A DNA stretch of 64,000 nt. Origin: Siphonodentalium dalli (taxonomy: Eukaryota; Mollusca; Scaphopoda; Gadilida; Siphonodentaliidae). The DNA lies in contig CP136063.1 in the NCBI GenBank assembly GCA_032622095.1, forward strand, positions 74,999,980-75,063,979. Direction: 5' to 3'. This document shows, piece by piece, positions 34,613 to 45,969 of the stretch. The notes under the pieces are model-generated. The model had not been told where the DNA came from. It did not search any database and was given only the letters and a program-made list of their open reading frames with translations. Position 1 is the stretch's first letter; each line of letters opens with the position of its first letter. Made by a program: the position numbers and the translations under genes.

Positions 34613-36502
34613 TTACACACATGTTTCTGTAATATCCACATCGGGCTGTTCAAGTTGTATTCCTCTATTTCGGGTATATTCACCATTCGAAAGCGCACGT
34701 GCAATCTTTTCTGTGAAAAGTGCTTCGTTTCTATTGATATGTGTAAATGTTTTGAGACAAAGTTTAATATCTGATTCCAATTCATCGGTCGGGACATCCT
34801 CCAGAATTACAATGATGAGTCGCCGGTCGCGCCTTGAAATTAATTTCCTAAATGATGTTCGCAGCTCAAATATACACCACTCGCTCCGAATGAAGTTAAT
34901 ACTGAACACCATGATCACATGACGGCTGGAATCAATCCCGTCGATGATATTTTCGGCAATAGATTTTCCCGGGATGAAATCCTTGTGATGAAGGCAGAAG
35001 TTAAATCTGTCATGTTTGTATCCATTCATTTTTTCCAAGAAAACACGGGTTACCCAATTCACGTCAGCCTCTGCGTAGCAGATCATTGCGTCATAGACGT
35101 AATTAACGTTGTCGACAGTTTCGTCTCTTCCACAAGGAAAAACTAAACCAAGCTTCGCATACAACAAAGCTCTAACTTCTAGTCGGAATTTCCACGTGAC
35201 GACAAATAAAACTATGGATACCAATGTAATACTTGCGAAAACTATAGCCATTGTTAGTTCGTCAGTTGATATCTCAACATCCTTTCGATCAGAGGGACAC
35301 ATCTGTTCTTTTGTATCATTGAACTCTGAGAGGATAATCCGTGGCAAATTTGTCGCTTGTATACACGTAATGTTCCAGAATGGATCTTCGATTTCACCAT
35401 CTCGTAACATGTACTTGACCAATTGAACGGTTTCGAGTATACCACAATCACATCTGAATGGGTTTCCGCGTAAGTCGACACGAACGGTGCGTAATTTCTT
35501 CAAGTTATCAACCTGCTCACTTGACAGACTAGTTATGTTATTGTGAGATAAATCCAAGACTGTTTCTCCATCGAGTCGCTGGTCATGTATACTGAAATCC
35601 GTAATTATGTTTGAAGAAAGATCGACGTATTTGATTGCAGGAAACGATAGCGAATTGATGGACAATTTAGTCAATAGTGGCGGGAAACTTCTGACAGAAC
35701 ATTTAGATGAATTCACTGTCTCAAGAGCGTTGAAGTTAGCGAAGATCGAAATATAATCCAGAATGAATGCAGTTACTTCATCGAAGCAATAGCGAATGGT
35801 CTTTAGCAAACCATATTCACATTTATTAGGGATAATCATTCTCAAAGCTTTCAGTGTATGTATTGTTGAGGGGTGTAATTTAGGCGTTGCGTGGCATTTG
35901 TGACCGTAAACAGTTCCTCCTTCGCATCCATGCTTACGCTGATCGCCCACTGTTATTGTTGAGTTTATCCATCTGAATTTTCGCATATATATAGGACCAC
36001 AGAAATTGCCCCTGGCGAACTCCAAGCCCAATTGGCTATCGAAAGCTACTTCTGAGTTAGAAATATCGACTTCCAACAAGGATGTCATATCATGATGTAT
36101 CAAGTCCTCCTTTCTCACGTAAACATAACAACCATTTATGTTGAGATAAGCGATGCCCAATGTTCTTAGAAAGGAATAAATCACCGCGCGATGAAGAGGT
36201 CCGTTACAACGGATATCCAGTGCAAAGCAAATTGCGTTCGAATTCCGGTTCGGGTTAATCCACGAGGAAATATCATCAATAGAAAGCTCACCAATCTCAG
36301 GCTCACATGTTATGTGGACACACTTATATGATAATCCGATATCCACCAATTCTCCAGTCAAGTGACAAACCTCTCGTAATCTGGCAGGCAGTGGAACAGT
36401 CCAGTTAGGCGTAGATATATTTGAACTGATATGTGTTATTTGCACCAGAAGACTGATGACTATATGCCGGCACACAAGAGCAATATTTACTTGTACAGTC
36501 AT
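34613..36502 (-). CDS. Toll-like receptor (LRR-TM-TIR), single exon, intact
   Basis: A 629-residue membrane receptor of the Toll family. Residues 1-28 are a likely signal peptide (VISLLVQITHISS). The ectodomain (about 30-410) is short, with a cysteine-rich N-terminal part, a few recognisable leucine-rich repeats near 255-345 (KYVDLSSN, VLDLSHNNITSLSSEQVDNL) and an LRR C-terminal cap at 347-402 (NPFRCDCGIL with cysteines 351, 353, 380 and 402). The transmembrane helix is 417-436. The cytoplasmic TIR domain spans about 468-605, with box 1 YDAMICYAEAD (470-480), the BB loop HHKDFIPGKS (505-514) keeping the PG pair, and NFIRSEWCIFEL (536-547). The ATG at 36502 starts the signal peptide directly, and no intron is needed. 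By family it would sense microbial or endogenous ligands and signal through a MyD88-type adaptor; its ligand cannot be inferred. A paralogue lies at 52416-54363. Confidence 0.93.
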   Translation of the reverse strand: MTVQVNIALVCRHIVISLLVQITHISSNISTPNWTVPLPARLREVCHLTGELVDIGLSYKCVHITCEPEIGELSIDDISSWINPNRNSNAICFALDIRCNGPLHRAVIYSFLRTLGIAYLNINGCYVYVRKEDLIHHDMTSLLEVDISNSEVAFDSQLGLEFARGNFCGPIYMRKFRWINSTITVGDQRKHGCEGGTVYGHKCHATPKLHPSTIHTLKALRMIIPNKCEYGLLKTIRYCFDEVTAFILDYISIFANFNALETVNSSKCSVRSFPPLLTKLSINSLSFPAIKYVDLSSNIITDFSIHDQRLDGETVLDLSHNNITSLSSEQVDNLKKLRTVRVDLRGNPFRCDCGILETVQLVKYMLRDGEIEDPFWNITCIQATNLPRIILSEFNDTKEQMCPSDRKDVEISTDELTMAIVFASITLVSIVLFVVTWKFRLEVRALLYAKLGLVFPCGRDETVDNVNYVYDAMICYAEADVNWVTRVFLEKMNGYKHDRFNFCLHHKDFIPGKSIAENIIDGIDSSRHVIMVFSINFIRSEWCIFELRTSFRKLISRRDRRLIIVILEDVPTDELESDIKLCLKTFTHINRNEALFTEKIARALSNGEYTRNRGIQLEQPDVDITETCV

Positions 36503-36588
36503 GTTTGGTCCCAGTTGTTATGATGCCACATAATAAGTGCATAATATACATGCGTCTAAAATGTTCAACAATAACTAAACATTAAGCC

Positions 36589-36612
36589 AACTTCCTTGTA
36601 ATTAGCGCATTT
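36589..36612 (-). promoter_or_regulatory. Conserved upstream block of TLR genes (ETS-like core)
   Basis: On minus: 'tgcgctaattacaaggaagtt', about 87 bp before the ATG. The two related sites at 54454-54484 and 54974-55004 share 'gcgctaa', a short spacer and 'aaggaagtt'. GGAAGT is an ETS-type core; that reading is inference. Confidence 0.55.
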
Positions 36613-36792
36613 TAATTTTTGGGAGTTTTACTTTATATCATGGTCGAGCGCACTTCAATAAAGATGAAGGTTCTTGCATATGCCGACTGTTCGAATTACT
36701 CAGGTACAATTCTCGACTGTGTCAAAGGAAATGGTAATAAGTCAATGTTTATAATGTCATTAAGGCGACGTATATTCTTATAGATCCACACA
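36613..36792. other. TLR1 distal upstream region
   Basis: No further element recognised. It ends at a MITE 290 bp upstream of the TLR start codon. Confidence 0.4.
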
Positions 36793-37294
36793 TTAAAGGC
36801 ACGTGAGGCCTTAGTTGTCGAAAATATTGATATTTGTTCTAATCACCGTAAACAGAAAAACATTAAAACGCATACAGTTTCGTTCATATATACCATGACC
36901 ATCACGTAAACAACATGTTATCATAAAGACCTACTATATTTTACCTAAGCAAGAGCCTGATTGTGTTACAGAAGACAGCACAATGCCACTGGCTAATCAC
37001 ACACAAATGGCATAAACGCTCTTTATTAGAACCATATCAGGAATTCACCAACAAATAACGCTCTTTATATTTACCATCATAATATAAACAAACACCAGAA
37101 AAGTAACTTTTTATGCTTTTGTTTACATAACAATGGTCAAACATTTGACAATAACATACTGTTTATGCGATATTTCTTATTTGTATACGGACAAAGTCTG
37201 TCTACATTTTTATGTTCTTTATGTTTGTGGCGGTTTTTGACGGGTGGAAATATTTTCACAGGATACCCACCGCCAAGGCCAACCGTACCTTTAA
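36793..37294. mobile_element. MITE family D, copy 2 (502 bp)
   Basis: Inverted copy of 29830-30327 along its whole length, starting TTAAAGGCACGTGAGGCCTT and ending in the complement of TTAAAGGTACGGTTGGCCTT. High identity suggests recent activity. It sits about 290 bp upstream of the TLR start codon. Confidence 0.85.
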
Positions 37295-37420
37295 GGTGGC
37301 GCAGAATTGTCTAATCTCAACATTGATGGTTACAGCAAATTTTTCAGAAACTTAATTTTCCAAAATTGAAGCTACATCCTCAAACATGTTGATTCGTTGA
37401 AAAGCTCGAGTACTGATTAA

Positions 37421-37500
37421 AGGGGGACTGTGCACTAAATCCGGCAATTTATGTGTCCTCCTTTTATACTCAACAGAATATATGCAACAAATGAATTAAG
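37421..37500. repeat. Dispersed repeat, copy 2
   Basis: Partner of 1807-1900 (cactaaatccgg, then ttttatactcaacagaa). Confidence 0.6.
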
Positions 37501-37947
37501 TGCAGGTACATGTTTATTGTGGTAGAAAATATACAACATGCATTTAATTAGTTGGTTTGGACATATTCTTCAAACCGACAATTCTATCCTGTATTAACTG
37601 ATATACCAGTGGGTGTACCATAGATCAAAATCTTAGTGTTCTGTTTTTGTGATGCTCGTAAGGATTTAACTGCAGTTTGCTTTAATTTAATTTGTATACG
37701 TCCTTTTGAAAAAATGTCGTATTATTTAGTCCGTCCGTTTGTTTGTCCGTCTGTTTGGTCGCGCGCTCGATGATGTACTTGTGCGGTGCAATGAATTAAA
37801 ATATATATATTTATTTTTAATTTATTAATAGCTTCGGTCGTTATTATATGACTCGTAGATAATTTGTCGGTTTTACATCTAAACCAATCGATCGGACATA
37901 ACACTTGTCTTTTGGTGCGTAATGCCCTCCGTATGTTCTGTTAACAT

Positions 37948-38290
37948 TTTTTGCTTTCCGTCAGATAATTCAAGTTATGATTATTTGATCTGAACCAAAG
38001 GTGGCAGTGTGTTTCCCAGTTACTTATAGCAACACATGTACAGGCTAACGTCGAATATGGGCTGCGTCCAATTATGTGTACATAGTTCGGCTCAGAATTA
38101 GCCCCATTTTATAACATTTTGTTTTCCGACCGATAATTTTAGTTTGGATTATTTGATCTGAACCAAACGTGGTATATGTGTTACCCCAGTTACATATAAC
38201 ACCACAGGCCAAAATCGAATATGGGTTGGGTCCAATTATTTTTACATGAGTTGTGTCCCTCCTTAGACTAAATTCGCCTGTTTGAATAAC
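37948..38290. repeat. Tandem ~175-bp duplication, also present near the second TLR
   Basis: 'gattatttgatctgaaccaa' and 'gaatatgggctgcgtccaat' each occur twice about 175 bp apart. A third copy of the second half is at 55448-55530 ('caggccaaaatcgaatatgg'), about 1.1 kb upstream of the second TLR start codon. TLR1's copy lies about 1.5 kb upstream of its own start codon. Confidence 0.75.
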
Positions 38291-38852
38291 AATTTACAAG
38301 TAAACCAACGGGCCTATTTAGCTACGCGCCTGATCACCCAGTCCCTGGGCCCACTTGACGTTAGTGATGATTGGGGCTTATGTTACACTATGTGTACAAT
38401 GATACGGTGAATATACAGCATTCGTGCTCACGACTACAGGTAGTGAATGTTACGTTCCGTCGTCAATCGCAGCATTAGGTGCGAAATATACTTGCAATTA
38501 TTATAACTATTGGAATATTTCGATATTTTCATTCAAAGATAAATCGATTTCGTTTCAAGTTTCATTTTTATACTGCCATTGCACATTTTTCTTCTATTTT
38601 CGAAACGAATACATTTGTTTCTGTTCAGAAAATTGTCATCTAATTCTGAGGTATGCGTTGTATCCCTTTGATATCCAACAATAATTATAGTTCAGAGATG
38701 TCTAATTTCATATTTGCAGATGTGAGGAACCTGATATTTTTGTGACTCATATCCGTAATTTCGTTTTATGGCGCGGACCACATTGAAAACACATGTTAAA
38801 GATCGTAGACCTGGAAGGTCGTGAGCTGGCTTACTTTTTGTCACTGTCCGCA
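38291..38852. other. No recognisable feature
   Basis: An 86-codon open frame (38424-38684) has no recognised similarity. Confidence 0.35.
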
Positions 38853-38957
38853 TATAATCTGCTTAGAATCACTTTATTATGAGTCGATAATATGACTACA
38901 ACATTTTCATTTTCAGCACATTATTGACTAAAAGTGAGGCGATTCTAAGCAGATTAT
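38853..38957. mobile_element. MITE family C, short foldback
   Basis: The left arm 'ataatctgcttagaatcact' + 'gagtcgataat' and the right arm 'attgactaaaagtgaggcga' + 'ttctaagcagattat' are complementary. Related to 29523-29630. Confidence 0.8.
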
Positions 38958-39054
38958 CGACCTAATACAGGTTCTATTTTAAGCAGATAATATGCTGATT
39001 TTCGGGAGAACAGGCTGACAAAACTCTGCAATAATTTAAACTATTTCGGCATTT

Positions 39055-39700
39055 AATGTATGTTTACAAATATCTTTGAACAATATACAGTAATTAGCAT
39101 ATGTATTCGACACATCTACACCGAATACAGAGAAGTTCGACAGACGGCAAAGTACCAAAACCAGAGGAGAAACGTGACAAAATGGAGGCCAATAACGATG
39201 ATGAATGTGATTCAGAGTCTGAAAAATGAAGTAAATCTGAAATTAAAAACGGATAAACAGAAAGTGAGAGTATTTCAGATATAGTCGTGGAGTCTCTACC
39301 ACTGCCAAACAGTTAACTACGCTTTTTAAGGATATAAATGCAACACAGAAAGGGCAAATGGACTCATAGTTGCCATAAGATAGATAAGATAAGATAAATT
39401 TTTATTTAAAAGTCGGAGGGATACAAAACAAGATAAATTGAGAAACAGCATCACTAAAATACCACTTAATGATGAGATAGGAATCGAGATGGTGAAGGAG
39501 TGGAATCGAGATGGTGAAGGAGTGGAATCGAGATGGCGAAGGAGTGGAATCGAGATGGTGAAGGAGTGGAATCGAGACGCTCCTAAAAGAGATTCATTCA
39601 GGGGGACAGTATCGCATATCTCGATGCGCAAGGATCATAAAGAAATCAAGATAGGAAAACGCCAAAGATGAAACAGATAATATTCAAGAAAACTGTGTTG
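39055..39700 (+). pseudogene. LINE 5' region and ORF1 remnant
   Basis: 'gtttacaaatatctttgaac' and 'tatgtattcgacacatctac' match 56190-56250. KYQNQRRNVTKWRPITMMNV and the following acidic/basic stretch match the decayed ORF1 at 59361-59760. Around 39477-39575 the phrase 'tggtgaaggagtggaatcga' is repeated in tandem about four times (21-bp period) within the ORF1-like coiled-coil region. It is broken by stops. Probably ORF1 of the same L1/Tx1-like family as the ORF2 remnants, which I infer from character only. Confidence 0.65.
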
Positions 39701-41439
39701 TGTTAGACAAACTTTATATTGGACATTTTAAGGGTATCCTAAACGTGACAAAGTTGGAGAATGGCTTAATTTTCAACACATGAGAAAATAAAAAAATATG
39801 AAAAATGTGTGGTCAGAGCAATATCCTGCCCACAGGGATGTCAAGATAAAATACTAATATAACAATATGCGTCAAGATTAAGAAACAATAATCTGTGGAA
39901 TAGGTTACATCGGTGTATGACTTAGTCTTGTTTTGACAGTGGACAAAAACTTACAGGATTGAGTTCAGCTAACTTGGGATTTTGAGCAGTGCTTCATTCT
40001 GCAAAATTCATCATTACTGCCGAAGTTATTGAGCCGGATAATATATTTCGTATCAGTGTTGATTTGATAAAATGTCAAAGTCATAATTTCGAACCGATCA
40101 TGAAGCACCGGGTAGCGGCCATGTTGCATCGAATTTATGGAACGACTTTCGACTTCAACGATGGTCATAACTCGGGGGTTGTAATTGCGATGGAACAAAA
40201 TAGATATATGAAAACCTATAAAATCATATTGATATGTTGTTATAATAAGAAAGTCTAAAAACCTGTGCAAGTGTCCGTAATTGCAATTTTTATCTGTTGA
40301 CATGCCGGGTTTTTCAAAATTTATTTTCTACAGGAAAATAGCCTTTTTGTATATTGTTGCGCTTGATATTAACACGGAAATCAACCATTAATATGATGCT
40401 GGTCTAATTAGACTGAAAACGTAGTAGTTTCGTGGTATTTACATGAAAACAAGTGTATTTTGTAAACTTAGAGATGGAAATATTATGGGGTTTATTTCTT
40501 TTAGTGGATTACGACAACCGGATAGACACGCCTACTTTTTGACAGACGGAAACAACAACTTCGAAGAAAATATAATAAATACGTAACAAAAATACACGTT
40601 TACTGACGATCTTACTACAAACAAACATCCATCACTTCAGATGAACGAACAAGAAGTGTTCCAGGCAGAAAGAAACTGAGATCACCAATCCGATCACATA
40701 TAAATCAACTTTTTCTTGGATGTTTAAGTGAATATTTTTTGTTGTTTCAAAATGGCGACACCGGGTTACACGATTATAACATGTGATATTCGGTGCGAGA
40801 ATTACTTAAAATAAAGGACAAAACTGTAATAACTGCTATGTAAATTACCACTGTCAGCATAATAGGTTTTGGTATACGAATTATTAATAATATAAGCGTT
40901 TGTAGCATTTTTTGGGTCCTATTTTATGAAATTTTGATAAAATTATGAATATGTATGACAACCTGAGGGGGGCTAGAAAGTAAAATCCATTTCAACTAAT
41001 GAAAACGGCCAAAACTGGGCAAACGGTTATTACATTGGTAAATGCTTTTGACAGCTGGTCAGGTGAAAATAACCACTGATAGCACATGGTCCTTCTATCA
41101 TCAAAGAAATTCTTGTGACAGTGTTTTTCTTGGAAAAGTTTGAATGCATTTGTTTCGACCATGTTTTCATTTATTTGGTTTCATATTTCTGATGTACTCT
41201 TATATTGTTGCTTGAATATTGTATTTTGATGTTCAGTTCAACTTTGAGCCGTGTAGGGAATCAGTTGGGAAATTTTGTTCCACTCAGTGAAGGAGAGTTA
41301 ATTCGGAAACCAATAATTGTTAGCGATAGCAAGGGGGAGATATCTCAAGGCAGAGTGTGATCGTGATACAAATTAGTCCGAAATGTCGTGGTTATATCGT
41401 TCAGGTCGTACTTCTGAAGACTGCTATCATTATTTGAGA
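39701..41439. other. No recognisable gene
   Basis: Overlapping open frames at 39965-40303 (minus) and 39989-40258 (plus) have no recognisable domain. No repeat ends seen. Confidence 0.35.
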
Positions 41440-41933
41440 GATTTTGAGAGTTTTTGGCAAACTGTATAACCCCTTCAACGGTGATATTTCATTATGTATC
41501 TGGACCGGGACTTGTGACTTGACGGATAAAGTTGGTGTTTTTATAGAATTCCCTCTGAAAGTTGCTGAGGAGAGAGTTGCAAATACCAAATATTATTTGG
41601 AAAAATATTGTACATATTTATCTCCCGACACATCCTTAACATTCTTAGAAATACCTGCCATTTCTACCTATGATTGGAATGTTAGCCGCAACATGAAAAT
41701 CCAGAGAAATATAAATCACATGATCATTTATTGAACACATACATCGAATGGAAAATGAGTCGCCGAAATTCAATCTTGACTTGCGAGTTTGTAATAAATG
41801 GAAAAACCGACCACCAAGTTATTCTTACAACTACAAAACATACAAGGATGGTATCCATAGTGGTAAAACAATGAGCAAATTATGGATGAGAAGAATATCA
41901 CACAAACTGCAACTGCTTTGTTTCAAGAAATAA
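41440..41933 (+). pseudogene. Unrecognised broken coding region
   Basis: Two adjacent frames (41444-41734 and 41748-41933) look protein-like: FIEFPLKVAEERVANTKYYL, then LSPDTSLTFLEIPAIS, then, after a frameshift near 41735, YTYKDGIHSGKTMSKLWMR-type sequence (GIHSGKTMSKLW). The composition and the one-frame break suggest one decayed gene, possibly part of a transposon. I cannot name the family. It lies 0.5 kb upstream of the transposase remnant on the same strand. Confidence 0.4.
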
Positions 41934-42419
41934 TTAATCTGTCATGTACATGTATGTATTATAGCTGAATGATAATATTCTTCTTATAATATACACTGCA
42001 TTCCACAATTGCTGATTTTCAGTGGTATACTTATATCTGTTTTTTCTACAAAACCTGTGTCGAGTTACACAATATGGTGTGAATTTTTCTCTATTGTTGC
42101 TGTATAAGATCTCTTTGTTAATATCTCGAGAAAGAATCTCGCACCGTGGTCGAAGTGAGAATTGGCTCACTCACCGACAACATGTCTTTCTAGCAGATCA
42201 TGAGATATTTTTTGTGGACAATATTTTTAGTTATTCTTTTATTACCGGTAACAATATCCAATATCCAAAATGACAATACTCAGAAGGAAACATTTTGATT
42301 TAGCAGGTGGCATGCACAGTATTAGAAGAAGAAAATATAAAATATGCAAGTTCAAAAGTAGTAGTTGGTCAATGTGCAATGACAATTAAAAACAAACTGT
42401 TAAAACCTGCCATAAATAT

Positions 42420-45160
42420 ACAATAATCACAACAGATAATGACAACCTGAAAATAGTTTTGAAAAGAGTTACCCGCAAGTATATTTCTGGTTATAGATTG
42501 ATTAATGTTGAAAATTTCCAGCTTCATGTAACTGTTATAACAAATCACATTGCTACATGCACACATGCTCTTGAATTATCTAAATCTGACCAAGATGTTT
42601 TTATATATTGGAAAGAATCGAAGAATTTGGGCCCGGTAACAACATTAGTAAGGCAGTGTCGTGGCTGCCGTAAACATTTTCACTTTCTGTACTAGCAATA
42701 AATTAAATTCTGACACTTCTTCACTTCGTGGGTACGACATAAATGTAAGGGCCGTATGGGGCAGCATGTTAACTGGCAGCGGATGTGCTAAACTTAATGA
42801 GCTCAAATCCACCCTTGGCCTCCCGCCTATCAGTGAGCCTTCTTTCACTGAAATAGAAACAGCTATTGGTAATGAATGGACAGAATTGTCACATGAAGAT
42901 ATGAAGGCAGCTGATGAGGACAAAAACAAATTGGCAATTGATCGAAATGGTTTCCATCAAGGTGTCCCTGCTATTACTGTGATTGCTGATTGAGGGTGGT
43001 CCAAGAGAATACATAAACACACATAACATTCTTGGGGTGGCAGTTATTATTGGTCAGGCCACTGGCAAAATATTGCACATTGGTGTTCGAAATAAATACT
43101 GTTTCATTTGTACGTTAGCTGAAACAAAATGTGTTGATCCCCAGAATCATGAACGTTTTTTGAATTGGAAAGAAAGTAGCCAACAAATGGAAAGTGATAT
43201 CATTGATGTGTTTTTAAATTCTGAAAAGAAGTTCGATACATACGTTTCATTGGCGACGGGGACAGTTCTGTCTACAGTAGGGTGCTGAGTGAGGTATCGG
43301 TCTGGTGTTGTCATGTTCATTAAGTAGAATGTTCAAACCATGCATGCAAATGTTTAAGATCAAGCTTAGAAAAACTAGTTACTGACAAACCACACTATAA
43401 AGGAAAACATAAATTGACCAAACTAATGAGAGTAAAATTAACAACTGGTGTTCGATGTGCTATCAGAATGCGCTCTACTGAAGCAGACAAAAACGCAGCA
43501 ATTGCAAAACTTGCCAAAGATATTAAAAACAGTGTACATCATATATTCTGCTTGTATAATAACTGCAGTGAATTTTGGAAACAATCTGAGCTACCTGTTG
43601 TTTCTAATAACACATGTAAATCAACCGATAATGATAATACTTCTTCCACGTCCACTGGTTCCATAGCTAAAACCTCTTGTTCTAATTCTACATGTAAATC
43701 AACCGATAATGTTAATACTTCTTCCACTTCCACTGGTTCCATAGCTAAATACTCTGACTCTAATTCTACATCTAAATACACCGACAATGAAAATACTTCT
43801 CCCACTTCCACTGGTTCATTTCATACTACTCTTGATAAAGTCCATATCATGTGGCAATCAGGGACTTCTATTGATGAACAGGAGAACACTAGAATTGTTG
43901 AGAATCCTGCTGTTGAGAAAATATACCCTGAAATGCTTAATGACATATCTGTTCTTCTGAATCGATTGGCGTCAAAATCTGCTACATTAATTAATAATGC
44001 TACCACAAATTTAGCAGAAAATTGGATGGCCATCAGAATGAAGTAGGTAAGGTTTACAACAGGTGTCACCGTGGTCCATGGCATGCTAGGTGCTACGGTG
44101 GTGCTCTCAGAAAGAACTTTGGTCCTTTCTGGTCCTCTCTTGCTTGGTAAAACATTACCAAAACAAAAGCGGGTCCCCATATGCAGTCCCTCTTTAAGAC
44201 ATGTGCTGCTAAATTATTAGCTAACCTCAAAATACAACAGAGTGAGAGTGATCAATTTCGCAAGCGTAGGTTGCAACGTAAAATCAAGCAACAAAAGATC
44301 AACAACTATAAAAAGGCGAGCGCAGCACATGGACCTTCTTCTACACAACCAATTGACGATTTGTCAGCCTCTGATTTAAAAGACCGTAGTCAAACATACT
44401 TTCAGCGAGGGTTGGTTATAACCAAACAAGATAGGATCAACATCTTTGATAACACAACACAGCATCTGCATGTGACGTGTGGAAAACGTAGGAAACGATT
44501 TACTTCATCTTATTTTGGTCAAGCCATGTGCCGAAAAATAAAAACTCGTGTTGCTCCGTTAGTCGAGTCCATCTTATATTCCCAATTTAAGGGAAATGCA
44601 AAGACTAATGTTTTTTTATTATCAGAAGACCAGACCATAAATCTGAAGAAGGTGATAATATGTCTGTTGTGTCAGCTGGTCTGACGATTAGTGAGCATGA
44701 ACCGTATCTTGCAGCTAGTACAGATGGCATTATAACATATTCCAGTGGCAAGATAGTGTTATTTGAAATGAAGAATCTGTTACAGAATAACCAATATTCC
44801 TTTAAACAAGCTGCCTTGTCCAAAGGCATTCAATTTAGTTTAAAAATTGTGGATGGATAACTGCAACTGAAGAAAAACCATAAATATTTTTACCAGAGTC
44901 AGTTGCATATTCAATTATGATTGGCTTGATTTTGTGGTTCGAAATGTGGATCCTCATGAATTGTTTATCCAAAGGATTTTCAAGGATAGTGTTTTATGGT
45001 CGATACAGATGGTTCCCAAATTGAAAGCTTTTTATTTCAAAGCTGTCTTACCTGAGTTGGTACGTCCTCGTAAATGGCAAAGTCCTGGAATTCGAGAACC
45101 TGGCATGTGGGTAAGTCATGTGTCTTATCAAATTTGCATGCCATTAGCAAAATATATATT
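42420..45160 (+). pseudogene. Mutator-like transposase fused to YqaJ-type nuclease, decayed
   Basis: Frames at 42459-42695, 42661-42993, 42983-43288, 43414-44046, 44181-44684, 44660-44860 and 44934-45230 read collinearly as one protein. The N-terminal part has a C..C motif (RQCRGCRKHF). The transposase core follows: VWGSMLTGSG, LGLPPISEPSFTEIE, GVPAITVIAD, then GKILHIGVRNKYC and NWKESSQQMESDII. Next comes a low-complexity linker with tandem repeats, then KVYNRCHRGPWHARCYGG (44050-44095). The C-terminal nuclease has FTSSYFG, EPYLAASTDG (44700-44725) and FEMK (44763-44774), giving the D...E-x-K catalytic signature of lambda-exonuclease/YqaJ folds. It is broken by a TGA at 42991 inside the expected DGGW motif and by at least five frameshifts. 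Confidence 0.8.
43602..43815 (+). repeat. 78-bp (26-codon) in-frame tandem repeat in the transposase linker
   Basis: About 2.7 copies, each encoding a Ser/Thr/Asn-rich unit around STDNxNTSSTSTGSIAK. The period is a multiple of three and the frame is kept. Confidence 0.85.
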
Positions 45161-45229
45161 TTTAGCTCAACTCGACAAAGTTAAGTTTGAGGTTTTTTTT
45201 GTCATGGGTTGGTTATCAAATTTTTTCTG

Positions 45230-45432
45230 AATTTCATTGGAAAACATGGCCGCTAGAAGCTTTCTTGGATTTTACTTTATTTATATTTCTTCATGTTGAC
45301 ATCTAGTATGACTTGTAAATTTGCACTTTCTGCATTCCTAATCGTTCCATTGACTGTAACACTTGAAATTATCCCCAATCCAAGTTGAGCTACACCTTCA
45401 TTATTAATCCTTTTTTCAAACTTAATGTCATA
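45230..45432. other. No recognisable feature
   Basis: A 'tttagctcaactcgacaaag' phrase at 45160-45182, echoed at 46310-46335, marks a short dispersed repeat at the end of the transposase remnant. Confidence 0.4.
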
Positions 45433-45554
45433 CATATATGCACAGGTCCCCTGGTGTCATACCACAACTACGAGTATATATACTAATATATATATATAAT
45501 ATATATAATATACTCGTAGTGGTGGTATCGCATCAGGGGACCTGTGCATATATG
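45433..45554. mobile_element. 122-bp foldback element with AT-rich centre
   Basis: The arms 'catatatgcacaggtcccct' and 'aggggacctgtgcatatatg' are followed inward by 'ccac(a/t)actacgagtatat' and its complement, around a (TA)n loop. Confidence 0.85.
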
Positions 45555-45969
45555 TTGATGTTTGTCATCCGTATGTTCGCATGTACCTGACCGAACATAT
45601 CTTTTTTGAAATCCTCACAAAACCATACAGCAATGTCTGGTATGAGAACATTGGATCTATTATCATACTCTTCTGTCCCTTATTGATTTTGGACTATTCA
45701 AATCATTCACTTTGTTGTCAAATCATTGTCAAATTGAGCCTGAATTGTCTTAATTGACAAATAAATTAAGAGTTTAAACTTTGTAATGTTATTTGGAAAC
45801 ATAGATTATTCCTTATAATTACACCTTAACAAGATATATCAACACAAAAGTTCTTAATTATTTAATCTTATATACATTTAGATACACATTATGCACTTAA
45901 TATTGCTCAAACATCACAGGGTTTGTCATATTTTTCTGCATCTCATGAATACTGACCAACAAAATATTT
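45555..45969. other. No recognisable feature
   Basis: No gene or repeat supported. Confidence 0.4.
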
